64,000 bases of DNA from assembly GCF_037975245.1 (NCBI RefSeq), contig NC_092571.1:8160501-8224500 (forward strand), in the 5' to 3' direction. Position 1 is the stretch's first letter; every line of letters begins with the position of its first letter. The notes beneath the pieces were generated by a model, which was given only the letters and a program-made list of their open reading frames with translations, was not told the DNA's origin and did not search any database. The translations under genes were made by a program, and so were the position numbers. Below, piece after piece: positions 1-13,349 of this stretch. This DNA is from Apostichopus japonicus. Its lineage: Eukaryota > Echinodermata > Holothuroidea > Aspidochirotida > Stichopodidae.

Positions 1-12
1 TATCTCTCTATA

Positions 13-28
13 TGTTGCATATGCAACA
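13..28. repeat. 16-bp perfect palindrome
   Basis: TGTTGCATATGCAACA reads the same on both strands. No further context is visible at the window edge. Confidence 0.7.
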
Positions 29-176
29 CATATAAAGATGAGCATTGAACCTGACATCCTTTTTCATTTGTACGGGTTTTCTGTTCGTTCCTGTTCCTAT
101 CGAACAGGATTGATACACAGCAGAGCTCCAGAACTAGATCAATGCTGTTACAGTCCGCCACTTGGGATAAATGCTT

Positions 177-246
177 TTATTTGATACTTGGTTTTCTCTT
201 CCATTTATCACTTTCCATTTCTTCTTCAGAATTTTGACATGATGTA
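177..246 (-). CDS. Possible terminal exon of the same unidentified gene
   Basis: After a pyrimidine-rich acceptor (cctctgccaatgctgag), the phase carried from 318-681 gives RTSCQNSEEEMESDKWKRKP and SIK, then TAA. The intron between the two would be only 71 nt, very short for this locus. An AATAAA overlaps the stop codon, probably by chance. The exon rests on phase agreement and splice sites only. Confidence 0.3.
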
Positions 247-317
247 CTCAGCATTGGCAGAGGGTTAAGAGAGGTCGGTCCTCCTCCTCCTCTTCCTCCT
301 ATGTCAAAACTGCCTAC

Positions 318-681
318 CGATGTCTCACGGGGGCAGCAGGCGGTAGCAAGGAGGAGATGGAATGTCGCTGGTACTGATTCCATTGAAAGAACATTCCGGC
401 CCTGTTCAATTTGGAGTCGGCTCGTAAATCTAAGGGAGGCCTGCCTCTGGATGGACGTTTGTCAGATGGAAGCTGGCTCGCGGCATCTTCTGTGTTGATG
501 ATCAGGAGGAGAGATTGTGATTCTATCTCAAAGTCCTTGGATCGAATTGGGAAGTGAAGATGCTGTCGCTGCACTCTACAGTGAAAATAGTCACTGTAAT
601 CACTATAGTAACCTTCTTTTACCATCCTCTTTTCTCTCCTCCTTCTCTTCTCATCCTCCTCCTCTGGTGTTAAATCCTCCG
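318..681 (-). CDS. Probable internal coding exon of an unidentified protein
   Basis: 364 bp open in one frame from a strong acceptor (cctccccctccctttcaag) to a donor (GACATCG|gtaggc). The product starts EDLTPEEEDEKRRRREKRMV, continues with YYSDYSDYFHC, and later has SDKRPSRGRPPLDLRADSK and GMFFQWNQYQRHSISSLLPP. The first part recalls the acidic-then-basic entry to a Fos/ATF3/JDP2-type bZIP region, but the rest does not continue as a bZIP, so I do not name it. Codon use and GC content look more like coding sequence than the flanks do. A plus-strand ORF (517-765) is probably a shadow. Confidence 0.42.
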
Positions 682-1211
682 CTTGAAAGGGAGGGGGAGG
701 TATGGTACGTTCAAACAATACTCACACTCTCAATCACTGCTGGACAAGAAATTTCCAATGTGTAATTATTCATTTTGACGGAATTCAGTGTTCGTATATA
801 GTAACTGTCTCATGGTTCTAAAACTCTAAAAAGTTTCCTAAAGTACTATTTATTTCAAATGTATTAGTATTGAAAAGTGTTGTCATGGCGACTTGAATTC
901 CATTTTAATGTCTGGTCTGGTCGTCATAGTAGTGAGCTGGCATTTAAAGATACACTGCAGAGGTTGAAGATCAGACAATAAACAGGGAGGAAAGAGTTGC
1001 GCCTATGTTGCTCCTCCTCTAGTAGTGAAAACAAAATCTGTAATTAAGTTTGGTCATAGATTTGACCTGGTGATGAAACTGGCAAGCACATATTTTGTCA
1101 TTTTTTCACAGTCCGTTCATACTTTTAACTCTGGTCTTATGTGTGTGTGGGCCTTGGCTGCTTGATACAAAACACAGAAGTTGTGGAAAGTGATATAGGT
1201 GGTAGGAGAAA

Positions 1212-1242
1212 CCATGGAGGTAAAACTGTTTTACCTCCATGG
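1212..1242. repeat. Perfect inverted repeat, 15-bp arms
   Basis: Arms 1212-1226 (CCATGGAGGTAAAAC) and 1228-1242 are exact reverse complements around a single T. The duplex is almost fully palindromic and could extrude as a hairpin. Confidence 0.9.
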
Positions 1243-1883
1243 AGAAACCAACGTGACAGACATTTATATTTTCAAAACTTTTGCCAGAATGAACATGAGT
1301 ACAAGGGGGGAAAAAAATTCATTCTGAAAACGAAATTAGGTAGGAAATTAGAGAGTATATAAAGCTACAGAGAATTGTTTGAAATATATATTTCCATCCC
1401 CAAAAATATCATAGAAATTATTATGTATGGATGATGGAACACAATATTGTTGGTACAGGAGTATGAGTGCATTGCTCTCCCCTTTCTTGTTTTATTTTTT
1501 ATTTTTTATCTTTTGCTTTATCCTTTGAGTACGGGCTACACTAGGCTGATGACTTTTAATAACGACAAAGAGAGAAAATGGTTCCAGTGGTTTCATCCAC
1601 TTGTTTGCTTTTTGTCAGGCATTCACACAAGACAATCAAACCAAAACAATGATTTTAAAAAACGCCCAATTTTTGTTTAGCCCGGTGCTGATTGTACGTT
1701 TGATAGTTGCTTCAGCAGTACTGTATATGCATGCAGAAGATTGTAGGGGGTGAGATTGTCAACTAGTATTTAGACGTGAAAGATCGTACCTTTGTGAGCC
1801 GCTTAATATGGGTGCACAAAAGGTTTTAGCCCTTTTTAGGATGAAAAACTAAAATGAATAATCAGGCAAGCACTGTTAGTACA

Positions 1884-1944
1884 CGTTTAATATGCGTCTC
1901 AGCATGACGTCCCACGTCTGTTTAATCTGTGTCAGCATGACGTC
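1884..1944. repeat. Tandem duplication with two TCAGCATGACGTC cores
   Basis: Two copies spaced 33 bp share TCAGCATGACGTC (1899-1911 and 1932-1944) and the preceding GTTTAAT. Each core joins a Maf-like half site (TCAGCA) to a CRE-like half site (TGACGTC). Whether it binds bZIP proteins is unknown. Confidence 0.6.
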
Positions 1945-2441
1945 TATTTCCTGATTCACGTTTGGTTGGTTCTTGTTCGAAATAGGTTATTTTTAAAAAA
2001 TTTTAAAGCAGCATTTTGGTGACAAATTTCTGGCAATTTTTACCTGACTTGCAGAATATTGTTCAAAATTAAGTAAAGACTGCTAATTAATGAAACTAAG
2101 ACAAAACAGTGTTTTACTTTTTTTACTGGTATTTAGCAAATTTTTAGTTACAGACACTTTTTCATAGTTATTATATGAATTTATATGTAAAAACTAAAGT
2201 ACAGAGCCATAAAATGAGTACTTTCCAGGTTTTGCATGATTTATTGAAAGTCAAACTGCTGCATGACCTGCATTGTAATAATTGAATAAAAATGCAGTTA
2301 ATTCCTTAAAACATTGCTTTAAATACCAGAGGGGTTGGGGGTGGGGGGAAGAGACTGGGGTTTGAGTTGTTTCTTACGCAAGTTGGCAAAGATTCAGCCC
2401 TATAGAAAACTGAATGTTAATGCTGCAGTTTTGTTGTGAAA

Positions 2442-2488
2442 TGTGACACAATCCTGTGACACAATCCTGTGACACAATCCTGTAACAC
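2442..2488. repeat. 13-bp tandem repeat, about 3.6 copies
   Basis: TGTGACACAATCC is repeated three times exactly, followed by a partial diverged copy. Confidence 0.9.
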
Positions 2489-4824
2489 TAGTCAGTTGTT
2501 GAGGGAACAAAACTTACCCAGAAACCATACTCTGTTACTATGTTACAAAATAAGACAAGAACTGCTAATAATTAAGGCATAAAATTCAAGGTAAATATTT
2601 GCATTAAAAAAAAATAACAGAATATTACCCAAAAATTTTACGACTCATAATTTTCCTGTATTTGACTAAATGGTTTTATAACTCCTGCAGTAACCCCATT
2701 CGATGTCTTGGTTAAACTGAGAGGTGTGTAAATTTATGTGTGACTATTAAATGACTTTCTGATACAAATAATCCTAAAGCAAAATGCTCTTTAACCAGAC
2801 CAGAAGGATTGCGTAAGGAGGTGGGAAGAACAATATCTGCGAGAGAAAGAGAAGGTCAATGCCTACAAAAACAGAAGAACAATGTTAAACAAAACAAACA
2901 AAATTCAAAGAAAAGGAAGTTGGTGGGATGTTTTGATGTGAGCAGTGATGCATTGACTGAATTGCATTCAGCATGGGTGAGTACATGTTGATGGAATGCC
3001 AATAACATTGCGGTTGATAGTGGGTGCTGTAATTATCCTAGTGAGGGGGCGCAGGAGAAAATAGACAGGAAGGATAGAAGGTTGACGACTGGTTCAAAAT
3101 ATTAAAGAGGTCATCGAGTGAGTGATTGGAAGGGGGGGGGGGCGGGTAACATTAAACTAAGTATTGAGGAAATCATTGCATTCCATTTCACTGAATAATT
3201 TGGTAGGCTGCCATGCACGGAGGCTTTGGTTTACTCTGCTGAGATATGCCCCATAAAATCATTACTTTCTATATATCATGCCTACATGTTTACTTGTAAG
3301 TAAAAGCAGATATTTGCATTGATTTTGGTTTTAAAAAAAATAGAAAAAAGTTTTTTAACTCACTTGATGGTAAAATCACATCACCAAGCTTTTCATGGAC
3401 ATGACTATATATTTATACAGCTACTTTCGTTCAAATAAGGAACGAATTAAACAACAAAATTTTATAAAAAAAATTTGTCTTGGATGTTCCATTTGATTGA
3501 TAAAAATCCAAAAACATTGTCACTGGCCGGCTACGAAGTATTGAGAATCGGAATTATTCACTGGTTACTTAACCTTCTTTTGCCGGTCATTCTTGTTTTG
3601 TTCTTTAATAATTGCCAAAACAAGGATTTAAAATGGGTGTGGGGGTGGGGGAAGAATTGTTGTAGCATTTCTCTTGTAATAACTCTTTTATAGCAGCTTT
3701 GATTACTTTGCCTAGGAATGTTCCAATCTTCTGTTATAAGTGGAATTATTGCCCTCTTTTTTTGTTTAATGAACAGCTTTTTGATTTTAACCATAAAGAT
3801 CACCAGTATATCTCAAAATTTTAGCATGTCATGAAGGTTTTGCTTAAAAGAGATATTTTGTTAATATTGAATTCCTCAGAGTTATTGACCTTTCAAATTA
3901 TTCTTGTAGACTGATGAAGCTTTCCTAAATTATACAGAGCTCTGTAAAATATCTCAGTGAGTGAAGATGCTCTGAGGGTCAATTAGTGACAATGAAATAA
4001 CTCATCAAGTGTGAACCTCAGCCACCAATCTTTGATTTTTTAGCATATTTGTGAACGATATTGATCACCTTTTAAATAGTGTATGACTTCAGCTCTCACA
4101 CCTCTTCTTACACCTTCCAAACTGTTTTTAACTCCCGCTTAGCTCACAGTATGTGTGCCGATTGGTCCAGTTCAAAGCATGACCATAATAGCTCCAGCTC
4201 AAAGCAATCTTTTTTTTTTTGGCATTCCTTTGTAAAGTTTTCCATTTTAATATACATATATCATTGATGTATTATATGTATATTATGTGTAACAAATAAA
4301 TGATATCGGAGTGGTTGCTACTCTGAGTTTCATGTATTCATGAATCATGTATCATGCATGTGTATTATGTGTTCATGTATCATGTTTCATGACGGTCATT
4401 TAGCTACTTGCAGATGTATTACTTCATATTAGTTCGTCTATTAGCTCCCTAGCAACGGTTGGGTGGGTTTGGTCCTGTGTTGGTACATTGTGACAGGCAA
4501 TGATGATATCTGGAGGTTTTCTTTACTTGTTCATTCAGAAGTGTGCTGTTTTCCTCAATAATTACCAGTTTTAGTAATTGTCACAGGTTAATAAGTTTTG
4601 TTCTGTTTTGACCCATCACTGCTTAAATTGTTGAGGCTGGCATTTATATACTCCATTGGATATATTTAATAAAAGAAGTGGCTAATATCTGTTAATTTAT
4701 TCTGTATAATTTAATCTGTTGTAATACTGTCCTTCTAGGGTGAGAATTAATTAAAGCATCAACCAACATGAATCTATATATATATAATATGTGTATTAAT
4801 ATTGATCTCTTGATAACTCTATTG

Positions 4825-4825
<1 letters not shown>

Positions 4826-4857
<32 letters not shown>
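4826..4857. repeat. TA microsatellite
   Basis: An uninterrupted alternating TA run of about 30 bp inside AT-rich sequence. Confidence 0.95.
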
Positions 4858-4860
<3 letters not shown>

Positions 4861-7489
4861 TATTTATTTATGTATTTATATTGATCTCTTAATAACTCAA
4901 TTTTAAAGCATAAAATCCTCTGATGTACATTGCCCCTGGGCACGTAATCATGTATTCCACTCTAATTAATAATTATTTGTGGTGTATAAGAGCAGCAGTC
5001 ATATCGGTAACGTTAGGACCGAGGTTTCAGTGTTTGCTGTTCTGATTAATTGTGTCAGTCCTAACGATCTAATTTAAAACTGCAGTTGTGATAGGTCAGG
5101 GTGTAGTTTACCACCAGCCTACATCCTAAGCTTGATTCCCATTGGGAGGCTGTAATGTAGTGTAGTAGGCGGGTTAATATAGAACTGTTCTCTGGATGTG
5201 TATATTTGATAAAGATGGAAAGTATGACAGGTATGTTATGACTTCAAAACTTAAAGGAGACCTGCTATCATGCTGGTGTAGAGTTTAACGGATTGCTACT
5301 CTGCAGCTGTATAAGACTGTGGGGGGGGTGGGGGGTGGAGACAGAGACTGCACGGCTGTTTCAGATCATAGGCCAAACCATTGTATGCTTGCATGGTCAT
5401 AGCTAGGAGTGAGTGGACATGGAAGATGTGTTTGTGTGTGTGTCACTAGTTTTATTATATAGTCTCACTATTTAATTTGCAACAGGGAGCTTAAATAAGT
5501 CAGCTGTCATTAATATTGTGTTTCCTATTGTGAAATGGTATGGACAGGGTATGGAAACTGGAAGCAGGGGGAAGGGAGAAAGCTACATCGGATACTTGGA
5601 GTTGCACAATTTGAGTGGAGTACATCCTAAAACCAGGTTTCTGATAGCTTGGAATCATATGCTTCTCATAGCTCATAGTCCAATGCAACATTTTGACACA
5701 GGACAGCCTCTTTTTGCTGCTTATTGGTCTATGAGTAATTGTACTTAGCAACCTTTGCAATATATATATGATGTCATGTTTTAATTGTAAGGACTTTACA
5801 AATGCTCTTGTAATATTTACATGTACATTTTAAAACAAATCAGTTTGTTCTCCCTCTCACCAATAAGCTTTGTAAATTTGTTTGACCACAGTGAACTCAA
5901 CAGGTCCCTCCATTCTATCCCAAATCCTGATGCCACTCATACCTTAGTATTGGACTTTTAACTGTTCAATCAAATCCTCACCTATGGAACTTATGGAATT
6001 TATTTCTAATGTTTCTGGTGTTTCTGTAGCACACTTTTCCATGTAAGCCTACATGCCATACAGTAAGTCTGTGTGTTGTCCTGCTAATTACTCCAGAAAT
6101 TTGGGAGGATATTGTGATAACTGTTAAACAGCTGTGTCTAATTAATCATTGCATTACGGAGTAATGTCACATAAGTTGCATCCTTGCAACTGGAGGGAGT
6201 ATCTTTTATTCACCTTTATTACCTGCACGAAAGTATACATTGAGTCCTTGACAGACGGCCAAACCTGCAAGATCGACAAATGTCGTCCTCAGGGTACATT
6301 CATTGAATCCTCAAGACTGCTGCAGTATCCCAGACAAACCTAATATTTATCATCGTTACAAACCAAAAATTTGGTGACACGTGACTTTAGAACGGTCCCG
6401 AGCAGTGAGTGGTTAGGAGTAAATAGTATCATGAAAGTGGTGAATTGCGCCGTATGTTATTTAAGTGTTAATCGCATCCACAGAATGGAAACAAATTAAG
6501 ATTTACTTAAGACTATGCTCATATCCTTTGTAATGTTTATTCAGCTTTAGGGTGGAGGGGGTGGATTTTTCATAATATTATTGACAGCTCAGAACATTAA
6601 TGGTTTGTTTTTATTGGGTTACCTTTTCTCTTTACTAAGAAGTAAACCTTACATACAGATGCATTAATGCAAAGCTTGATCCCACTTGACAGCTTGTCAG
6701 ATTTAAAACATTTGGAATAATGACAATTAATGTCTGACGTGACAAATATAAGCATTGTTCACAGTGAAATATTATAGGTGTATTTATGGAACAGGTCAAA
6801 GATAGTGTTAGGGAAAGATTCAATTGAATGATTTGGAATCTCTGGAGGTATGCATAGTCATCACATGTTGTAGATAATATAAGCAAAATCCAACACTTCC
6901 TGATAACTTTAATGGCAATTTCTTGATGATGAAGTAATTGTTAAACCAGTGGTCTGACTGAAGCCATACAGAATTGGGTATAAATAGTAATAATATTCAG
7001 GACTTTAGAGGGCAAAAAAATTAGGAATTGTAAGTGAAACACTCACAAAACTGAGGGGGGAAATCAGATATCAGGATTTTTTTTGGCGGGAAAAGTAGCC
7101 CATGCAGCCGGACCGGATATCCGATGCACCCCTGTACAAGCAGCCATCTGAAATATATGATATAAATATATTCAGTCTATTTTGAATTGGTTTAGACAGA
7201 TAACTCAATTTCATGTTTATTTAAGAGAGATATATGTGTGTATATGTATATTTAATATAGTAAAATATGAAAACAACGTTGTGACATATCATGACATCAT
7301 AAATGATTGTACAGTTTAATTTTAAGATATGCTGATGATGATGGAATTAATTAATCCTTGTTTGCCTAGTTATTTCTAAATCTAGATTGTTGGCAAGAGT
7401 TAATTACTAGCATTGATAGACCAATAATTGAACATCCAATAGTTATTAGCTCTATTGAAGTAGGAAATTTAAAACACCATGCTCTGGGT

Positions 7490-7669
7490 CAGGGGTGAAG
7501 CTACACTTCTGTTTCTAGAGGGTGGGATGAGGGGGGGGTGCAACACTTTTTTATCGGGACAGGCATGACTTATTTTCTAAAAAACATTTTTCTGAGACCT
7601 TTTTTGGGGGTGGGGGGGAAGGGACGACAAATATTTGGGGTGGGGCTAGCTCCCACCTGACTGGGCTAT
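7490..7669. mobile_element. Possible small DNA-transposon remnant
   Basis: About 180 bp flanked by exact 10-bp direct repeats TGCTCTGGGT (7480-7489 and 7670-7679). The left edge is CAGGGGTGAAGCT, and a weak inverted match AGCTCCCACCTG lies near but not at the right edge. The G-rich interior resembles the other small elements here. The imperfect ends keep confidence low. Confidence 0.4.
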
Positions 7670-8329
7670 TGCTCTGGGTATATGCATGCAGTTATGAGCA
7701 ACTTTAAAATATTGTAGATAACATGTATTGCAATGTTACAGATGTCAGAAGTATTTGACCTACATTGACTGATACCGAATGAACTATTCCCTGCATGGGT
7801 TATATGATATTATCTGAAACCAGCCGGGCACTTCCAAGCTTCCCATTGTCAGTAATCACCATATGAGTATCAATAAGTTAATATTCATCTTTGCTTTTCT
7901 TCAATTTTTGTTATTTATTTTTTTACAAATTCATGCTTGTTTGAGTTGTTTTGAATAACTATTTATAAACTTTATTCAAAAGCAAATGCATGAACCGTTG
8001 TTGACTATAGACAATATAACAATGTATTCACTAAAGTCTCTTCAGTAAATTTCAGTCTGTACCTCCTGGTATTGTCAAGATCTTTTATAAAGCTAATATA
8101 CAAATGGAATATAGTGAACAGTTGGTGGGAATATTTAGAAAGAATTTTTTACTGAAGTGACAAGAATGAAGAAGTACCTGGTACAAGTCTATGCAGCTCA
8201 GGCATGAGAAAACTATTGTTCTACATATTTGGTAGGGATTCAGTGTCTGTTGAACTATACATGACCTCTTAATAAAACCTTTTAAAGGCAAAGAGTTTAG
8301 TTTTTAGCATATAACAGTACACATAAACC

Positions 8330-8640
8330 TTGCAGGATAATAAGATATGGTATCAGTTTACTAGAACCAAACAAAGAGCTTGCAGAATATGGTTTCAATT
8401 TAGTAGAACTAAACATAAAGTTGGTTTCACTATGCTAGAACCATACAGAAAATATGTGGAATTTGGTTTCAATATACTGAAACAGTACATGAATCACATG
8501 GAATCTGGTTTTAGATTACTGTAATCGCTCATAACCATGCAGAATAGTTTCAGCTGTATATTAGTGTAAACCATATGGAATCTAGCTTCAGTATACTAGA
8601 ATCATACATGAACCATTCAGAATTTGGTTTCAGCTATAGT
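8330..8640. repeat. Degenerate tandem repeat, about 55-60 bp unit
   Basis: The motif GG(A/T)TTCAnTnTACTnnAACnnTACATnAA recurs about five times with strong divergence. It is an old, decayed array, not coding. Confidence 0.6.
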
Positions 8641-11600
8641 TTACTAAGTATCTCCAACACCTAGAAACAGCTAATAAATAACTGCTTCCCATCTGACCAG
8701 AGTTATATGAATAAAAATGAGATTTGCTTTATATATCGGGCATGAGTGTATTTTCATATACATATTTATTAAACCAATGTGTAATTTCCTATACATGCCC
8801 TAGTTGTAAATCAATTTTATAAAATAAAACTTCAAGTCTTCCCATATTTAGTGTTAAAGATATGAACCATTTTGTACACAGTTGTATTAATTCCTAGATT
8901 ATCATTTCTGTTCAACTTATGGCAAGCCTGCTCAATGCTGCAGTTTTCACCTCTGGTCACGATTCAACGTGAAGTCGTTTTTTCAGAGTCAATATTAGGC
9001 AGATTTTCAAGGCTCCTATTATACCAGGGTATCTTCATTACCTAAAGCTGCAGAAACTTTCCTTTTCAATTAATGACAAAAACATTGTTTTTTTGGAAAA
9101 GGTCTTGTTTTACTTTTGTAACGTTTCAGTGCTAACACGAAAACAGTATCTGGATAAACCTTGGAATCAGATTTGATTCATTACTAAATTATTTCTTTTT
9201 GTCGTTGTTTTGATGAAACAGCGTCTTATTTTGATTGGTTGCGATCTTTATTCTGGCCTTGGCGCTCGACTGGTTGCTTGTTTACACATTTCCACACACA
9301 CGCACACATTATGCCTTAAATCTCTTGTTTTGTGTTCAAAAGTCAAAAGCATAAAAACAAGGATCAATGAGGAGTAAAGGAAAGAAGTATTAAGTCAAAA
9401 CTTGGAAAGGCAAAGGGGAGAGCTACTGAGGAAAACAAAACAGTTCATCGATTTAATGGGACAAAAGACTCTCTGTATTATATTTAATGGTTTATAATAA
9501 CGACCAAAATGTCACAAATTGACCAACTCGATCTCTTAGATAGGTGCAACATTAAAAGCAATTAGCTATTAAAGATGACAAGAATATAAAATAATAAAAA
9601 AATTAGCAGCTAAAATCCATGTCTTAGTCTTCACCCATTTTTCAAGTATATTCGTTCAGTACATGAACAAGTTTTTGTCCTCTGGGTAGATTTCCCCCGA
9701 CTTGTCAGTTTTACAACTTAAGGGCAAGCCTGCTTAATCCTGAATTTTCTCCTCCCATAAACAAATTTTTAAATCCTTCCCATTTTACAACACTGTGACA
9801 CACCTCTAGAAAACTTTACCTACTAAAAATGTATGTTAAAACTCTACTACTCCAAATTCTTGCCTCTTTCCTTATAAATATTCTTCCCTCCCTCCCCCCC
9901 CCCCCTCTCCTCTCCCTATGGAATTCTCCAGGGCAGTCTTTTTGTCTTGTTGTTCACGCTTCCTCACGGATTATTCAGCCAACGGTCCTCGACAGAGCTC
10001 TTGAGAATATGCAGCATTGAAATAATCGATTTATGAAAACACTCCATTGGTTTCCTTCAACCTCGGGGGAAATCCTCGATGAAAGACATGATTTTGAATT
10101 TTGATTCAAGAAACTGCGAAGAATCGGTCGAGATATGGCTGCGTTTAGATTAATCGTCTCTTCCGATACGAGTAGAATGAAAGAAAATCCTATTAGAGAT
10201 TTATGGTCGAGTGGTTCATCCAATTAATTAATAGTACAGCTATTAATTAATTTAGCCAAGTGACGATTATTGGAAACTACAATTTTGCTTCCTCTACATT
10301 AGGCAGTATAGTCCGATATGGTGTAAAAACTTTCGAATGAAGTCACGATTTCTGAGTAGTTCGTGCATACAGGAAAAAACAGGTTTTATCACTTATTTAT
10401 GTAAAAAAGGAAAAATCTTACATCCTACACATTTGATGTAAAAAGCATTACATATTGCTAGAGATTACAACAAGGTTCAAAAGCATGATTGAGGATTTGA
10501 AATTCAAACTTTACAAATAATTCCAAGACTCGACTGAAGAATTAAGAAAATTCCATGGTGAAGGAGCAGGGCAAATTGTGACAGTTTCACCATGTGTGAA
10601 TAATCACTGCTTGTTGAATTTGGGGAAACACCAACTTACTGGGCGGAAATAGGCAAAAAAAGGAACGGAAAGTTGAAGGCAAAAGTTTGAACCATATGGT
10701 TGAAAGTCTCAAGGCTGAGTTTATTATTATTAAGTAAAGTACAGAAAATGTTTTATATTAATGTCAGCTGGGCTAGGACTCTCTATATATATTGCATCAT
10801 AATCATGAGTTAATCACAAAAATGCAAAAAATGTAGCATTTGAAATTTCCAATAGAGAAAATGTTTTGTCTCAGCAATGTATTTCAACCTTTGTTATTTT
10901 CCCCTTCATATTTGTTGTTTTGTTTGGAGTTGTCATACGTTGTGCATTCATGACGAACTAAAACAACATGTTACTTACATGTATCAAAAGGTGTAACTTT
11001 ACTGTTCTGATAATTATAAAAGCTTCTGTACTAACGTAAATATTATTTTAAGTTGTTTATTGAAGAGCACCAGGTAGTAACTGTTTGCTCTTAAGCATGC
11101 TGCATTGTCACTGCAACGAAGAACACTCAGTAGCTGTTTGCTTCGTTTTCCCAGCATGCTGCATTGTTAATCATAAAAGTCATTTTTGTGTTTGTACGAA
11201 AAGAGTTGAATGTATCATAGATATTGCTCATTTTATAATAGTAATAATTGTACAGAAAGTGAAAAGATTACTGTAAATTTAAAGTAACTTAACTACAGTA
11301 TTTCTGAATTTTGGTCACAATGCACAAAGATAATGTATATAGATAATTGAATTTAGTTTTGAATTACTTTACCAAGCCATTTCATTTTGATGTAGTAAAT
11401 ATTTCAAGTGTACATTTTAAAGGCAAATTGAGATGCATCTTTTATTTTCTATAACTATTCAAAAATAGGTGATTGGAGGGGGGGAGGGGGTGGGAGGGCA
11501 GGGATGGAGGAGAAGAGGATGCATTTCGGTCCTCCATTTATTCAGGACCACCCAAATGCATCCTGGGATCTTGACCCTGAGGAGGGCCTGAACAAGACCG

Positions 11601-13081
11601 TTGATAGCATCTGTACATTTTATGTCTATTTATACATTTTGTACTTTCAGTATCCTTAAGGGTCACCTCTAGAGCAATCGACATTATCTGTACCGGTACT
11701 ATAACAGATCTCTTTTGAATCTCGGTTTTTTTTTTGAGGATTTATGGTAGTATCCCCCTCCCCCCTCTCCACGGTCAATGGGCTCAGTTGAACACTTCCA
11801 TGATGCATGGCATACCACACCTGCCAAACTTAATAGAGGTGAGTGGGGAAGGGAGGGGGAGGGGAAAGCATATGGTTCCTAAGGGCACTGCTCTGGAAAT
11901 CATTTAAAGGGTCTGTTTGAGCTTGAAAGAATTGACTTCCATGGCCGGTAGAGGCAGGAAATCTTCTATGCTGTTGAGAAAATTGTCATTAGTTGTTTTT
12001 AGCATGCTGACCTTTTGAGGCATTGGATGGTGATCTTGAGAATCATGATGGTTTTGATAAGTTTTATTTAATTTTCTTCGAATTTCCTTCATCAAGATTA
12101 AGTAATGGTGATTAATAAATCATGATTAATGAATAATTAATTAACTACATAAGTACTCGTTGTATTTTTGTTTACATGTCTTTGTCATCATGACTAGATG
12201 AATGCTGTAACAAACAAACAAAACAAAAATAATTAAAAACTAAAGTAACATTTGGATTGATAAAAATGTTGAAATAAGTTCATATTTTGCAACTATTATA
12301 GAACTATAAGTGCAATATATATTTTGTGTACATGGCATTTTACAATAAACCATACATTTTTTTTGGCAGAATTCAGAGGTGTCTATAGGTGCATGCCATT
12401 TGGCCAGTCTATGGGAATTCTAAGATAGTTTTGTATAATTAATCAGTTCAATTGTATTGTATCCTTGGAATATATTCACCATGATGCTACTGGTTATACA
12501 GAGAGTGGAATATATACTCCACATGTCGGTGTTAAAGAGAGGCATATAGGCATGCTGTGTCTCTTATGGTTATGCCCAGCAGGGCGTATATGTTAAATCT
12601 TGGTGTGCTTATAAAAACCAGAACAATAAAAATCAAGAAAAAGTCCCAGTTCAATGAATTTTTGACCATACTCCTTGTAATCTCTCAGACTTTTCTCCGT
12701 GTGTTTTGCATTATAACAACGCCCAGTCCCTGACCAATATCACTTTCAACTTGCTCTGCGGGTTTTACCAGTCCGCTATTCAACTTGGTATTTTCTTTGA
12801 AATTCATTGAATTGTCCGATTTAAATTCTTTTATCTTTTATCGCTTGTTTGGGCATCACAAAGCTGCCATTGTGGAGAGCGATTGAGGAATCTCTTCTTT
12901 TGTATTATCCATTGTCAATGGTCAGCCATGAGAATGTGTGGTTACCTTTATTAGTATTAAAGCAGTATTTTAGTCAAGGGCAGGTAATGGGATTAAAACC
13001 AACATCTTCTTTTATGTAACCAGAGCTATATGGTAGGCTACATACTGAATACATAGAATTACTTCCCTAATTTGGTTTGAT

Positions 13082-13127
13082 TATTTGACAGAGAGAGCTG
13101 TCACTAGTGACAGCTCTCTGTCAAATA
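13082..13127. repeat. Near-perfect 46-bp palindrome centred on ACTAGT
   Basis: From the centre between 13105 and 13106, 14 bp pair exactly on each side. After a 2-nt insertion in the left arm, 8 more bp pair to the ends. Confidence 0.9.
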
Positions 13128-13202
13128 GCTATCACAGCCATAATTCACAAGAAGGTTTAATGCTGAATTACAGAAGACCCTTACTAATCGTGGGACATGG
13201 TG

Positions 13203-13256
13203 TTTAAGCTGGGAGCTGTTACTCTTACATTAGAGTATATCAGCTCCCTGGTTAAA
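13203..13256. repeat. Hairpin repeat, copy 1 (AGCTGGGAGCTG type)
   Basis: Imperfect inverted repeat: a left arm with GGGAGCTGTTACTCT, a right arm AGAGTATATCAGCTCCC, and GGTTAAAG on the right. A near-identical hairpin with perfect arms lies at 14256-14299, so this is a dispersed foldback family. Confidence 0.75.
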
Positions 13257-13349
13257 GGGTGTGAAGACTCACGCAAAAAGAAACGTCTCATGCCGGTAAT
13301 CTGACCCAATTTCGAATGAGGTGTGACAGAAGTGTTAGACACCACCATC

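Larger units (their letters stand above)
682..13081. other. Stretch without a recognised gene
   Basis: AT-rich sequence with short ORFs on both strands, none with splice-site context or a family I recognise. It contains the palindrome at 1212, a tandem duplication at 1884, a 13-bp repeat at 2442, a TA microsatellite at 4826, a small mobile element at 7490 and weak 55-60 bp repeats at 8330-8640. It could be an intron of the gene at 177-681 or intergenic DNA. Confidence 0.5.
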
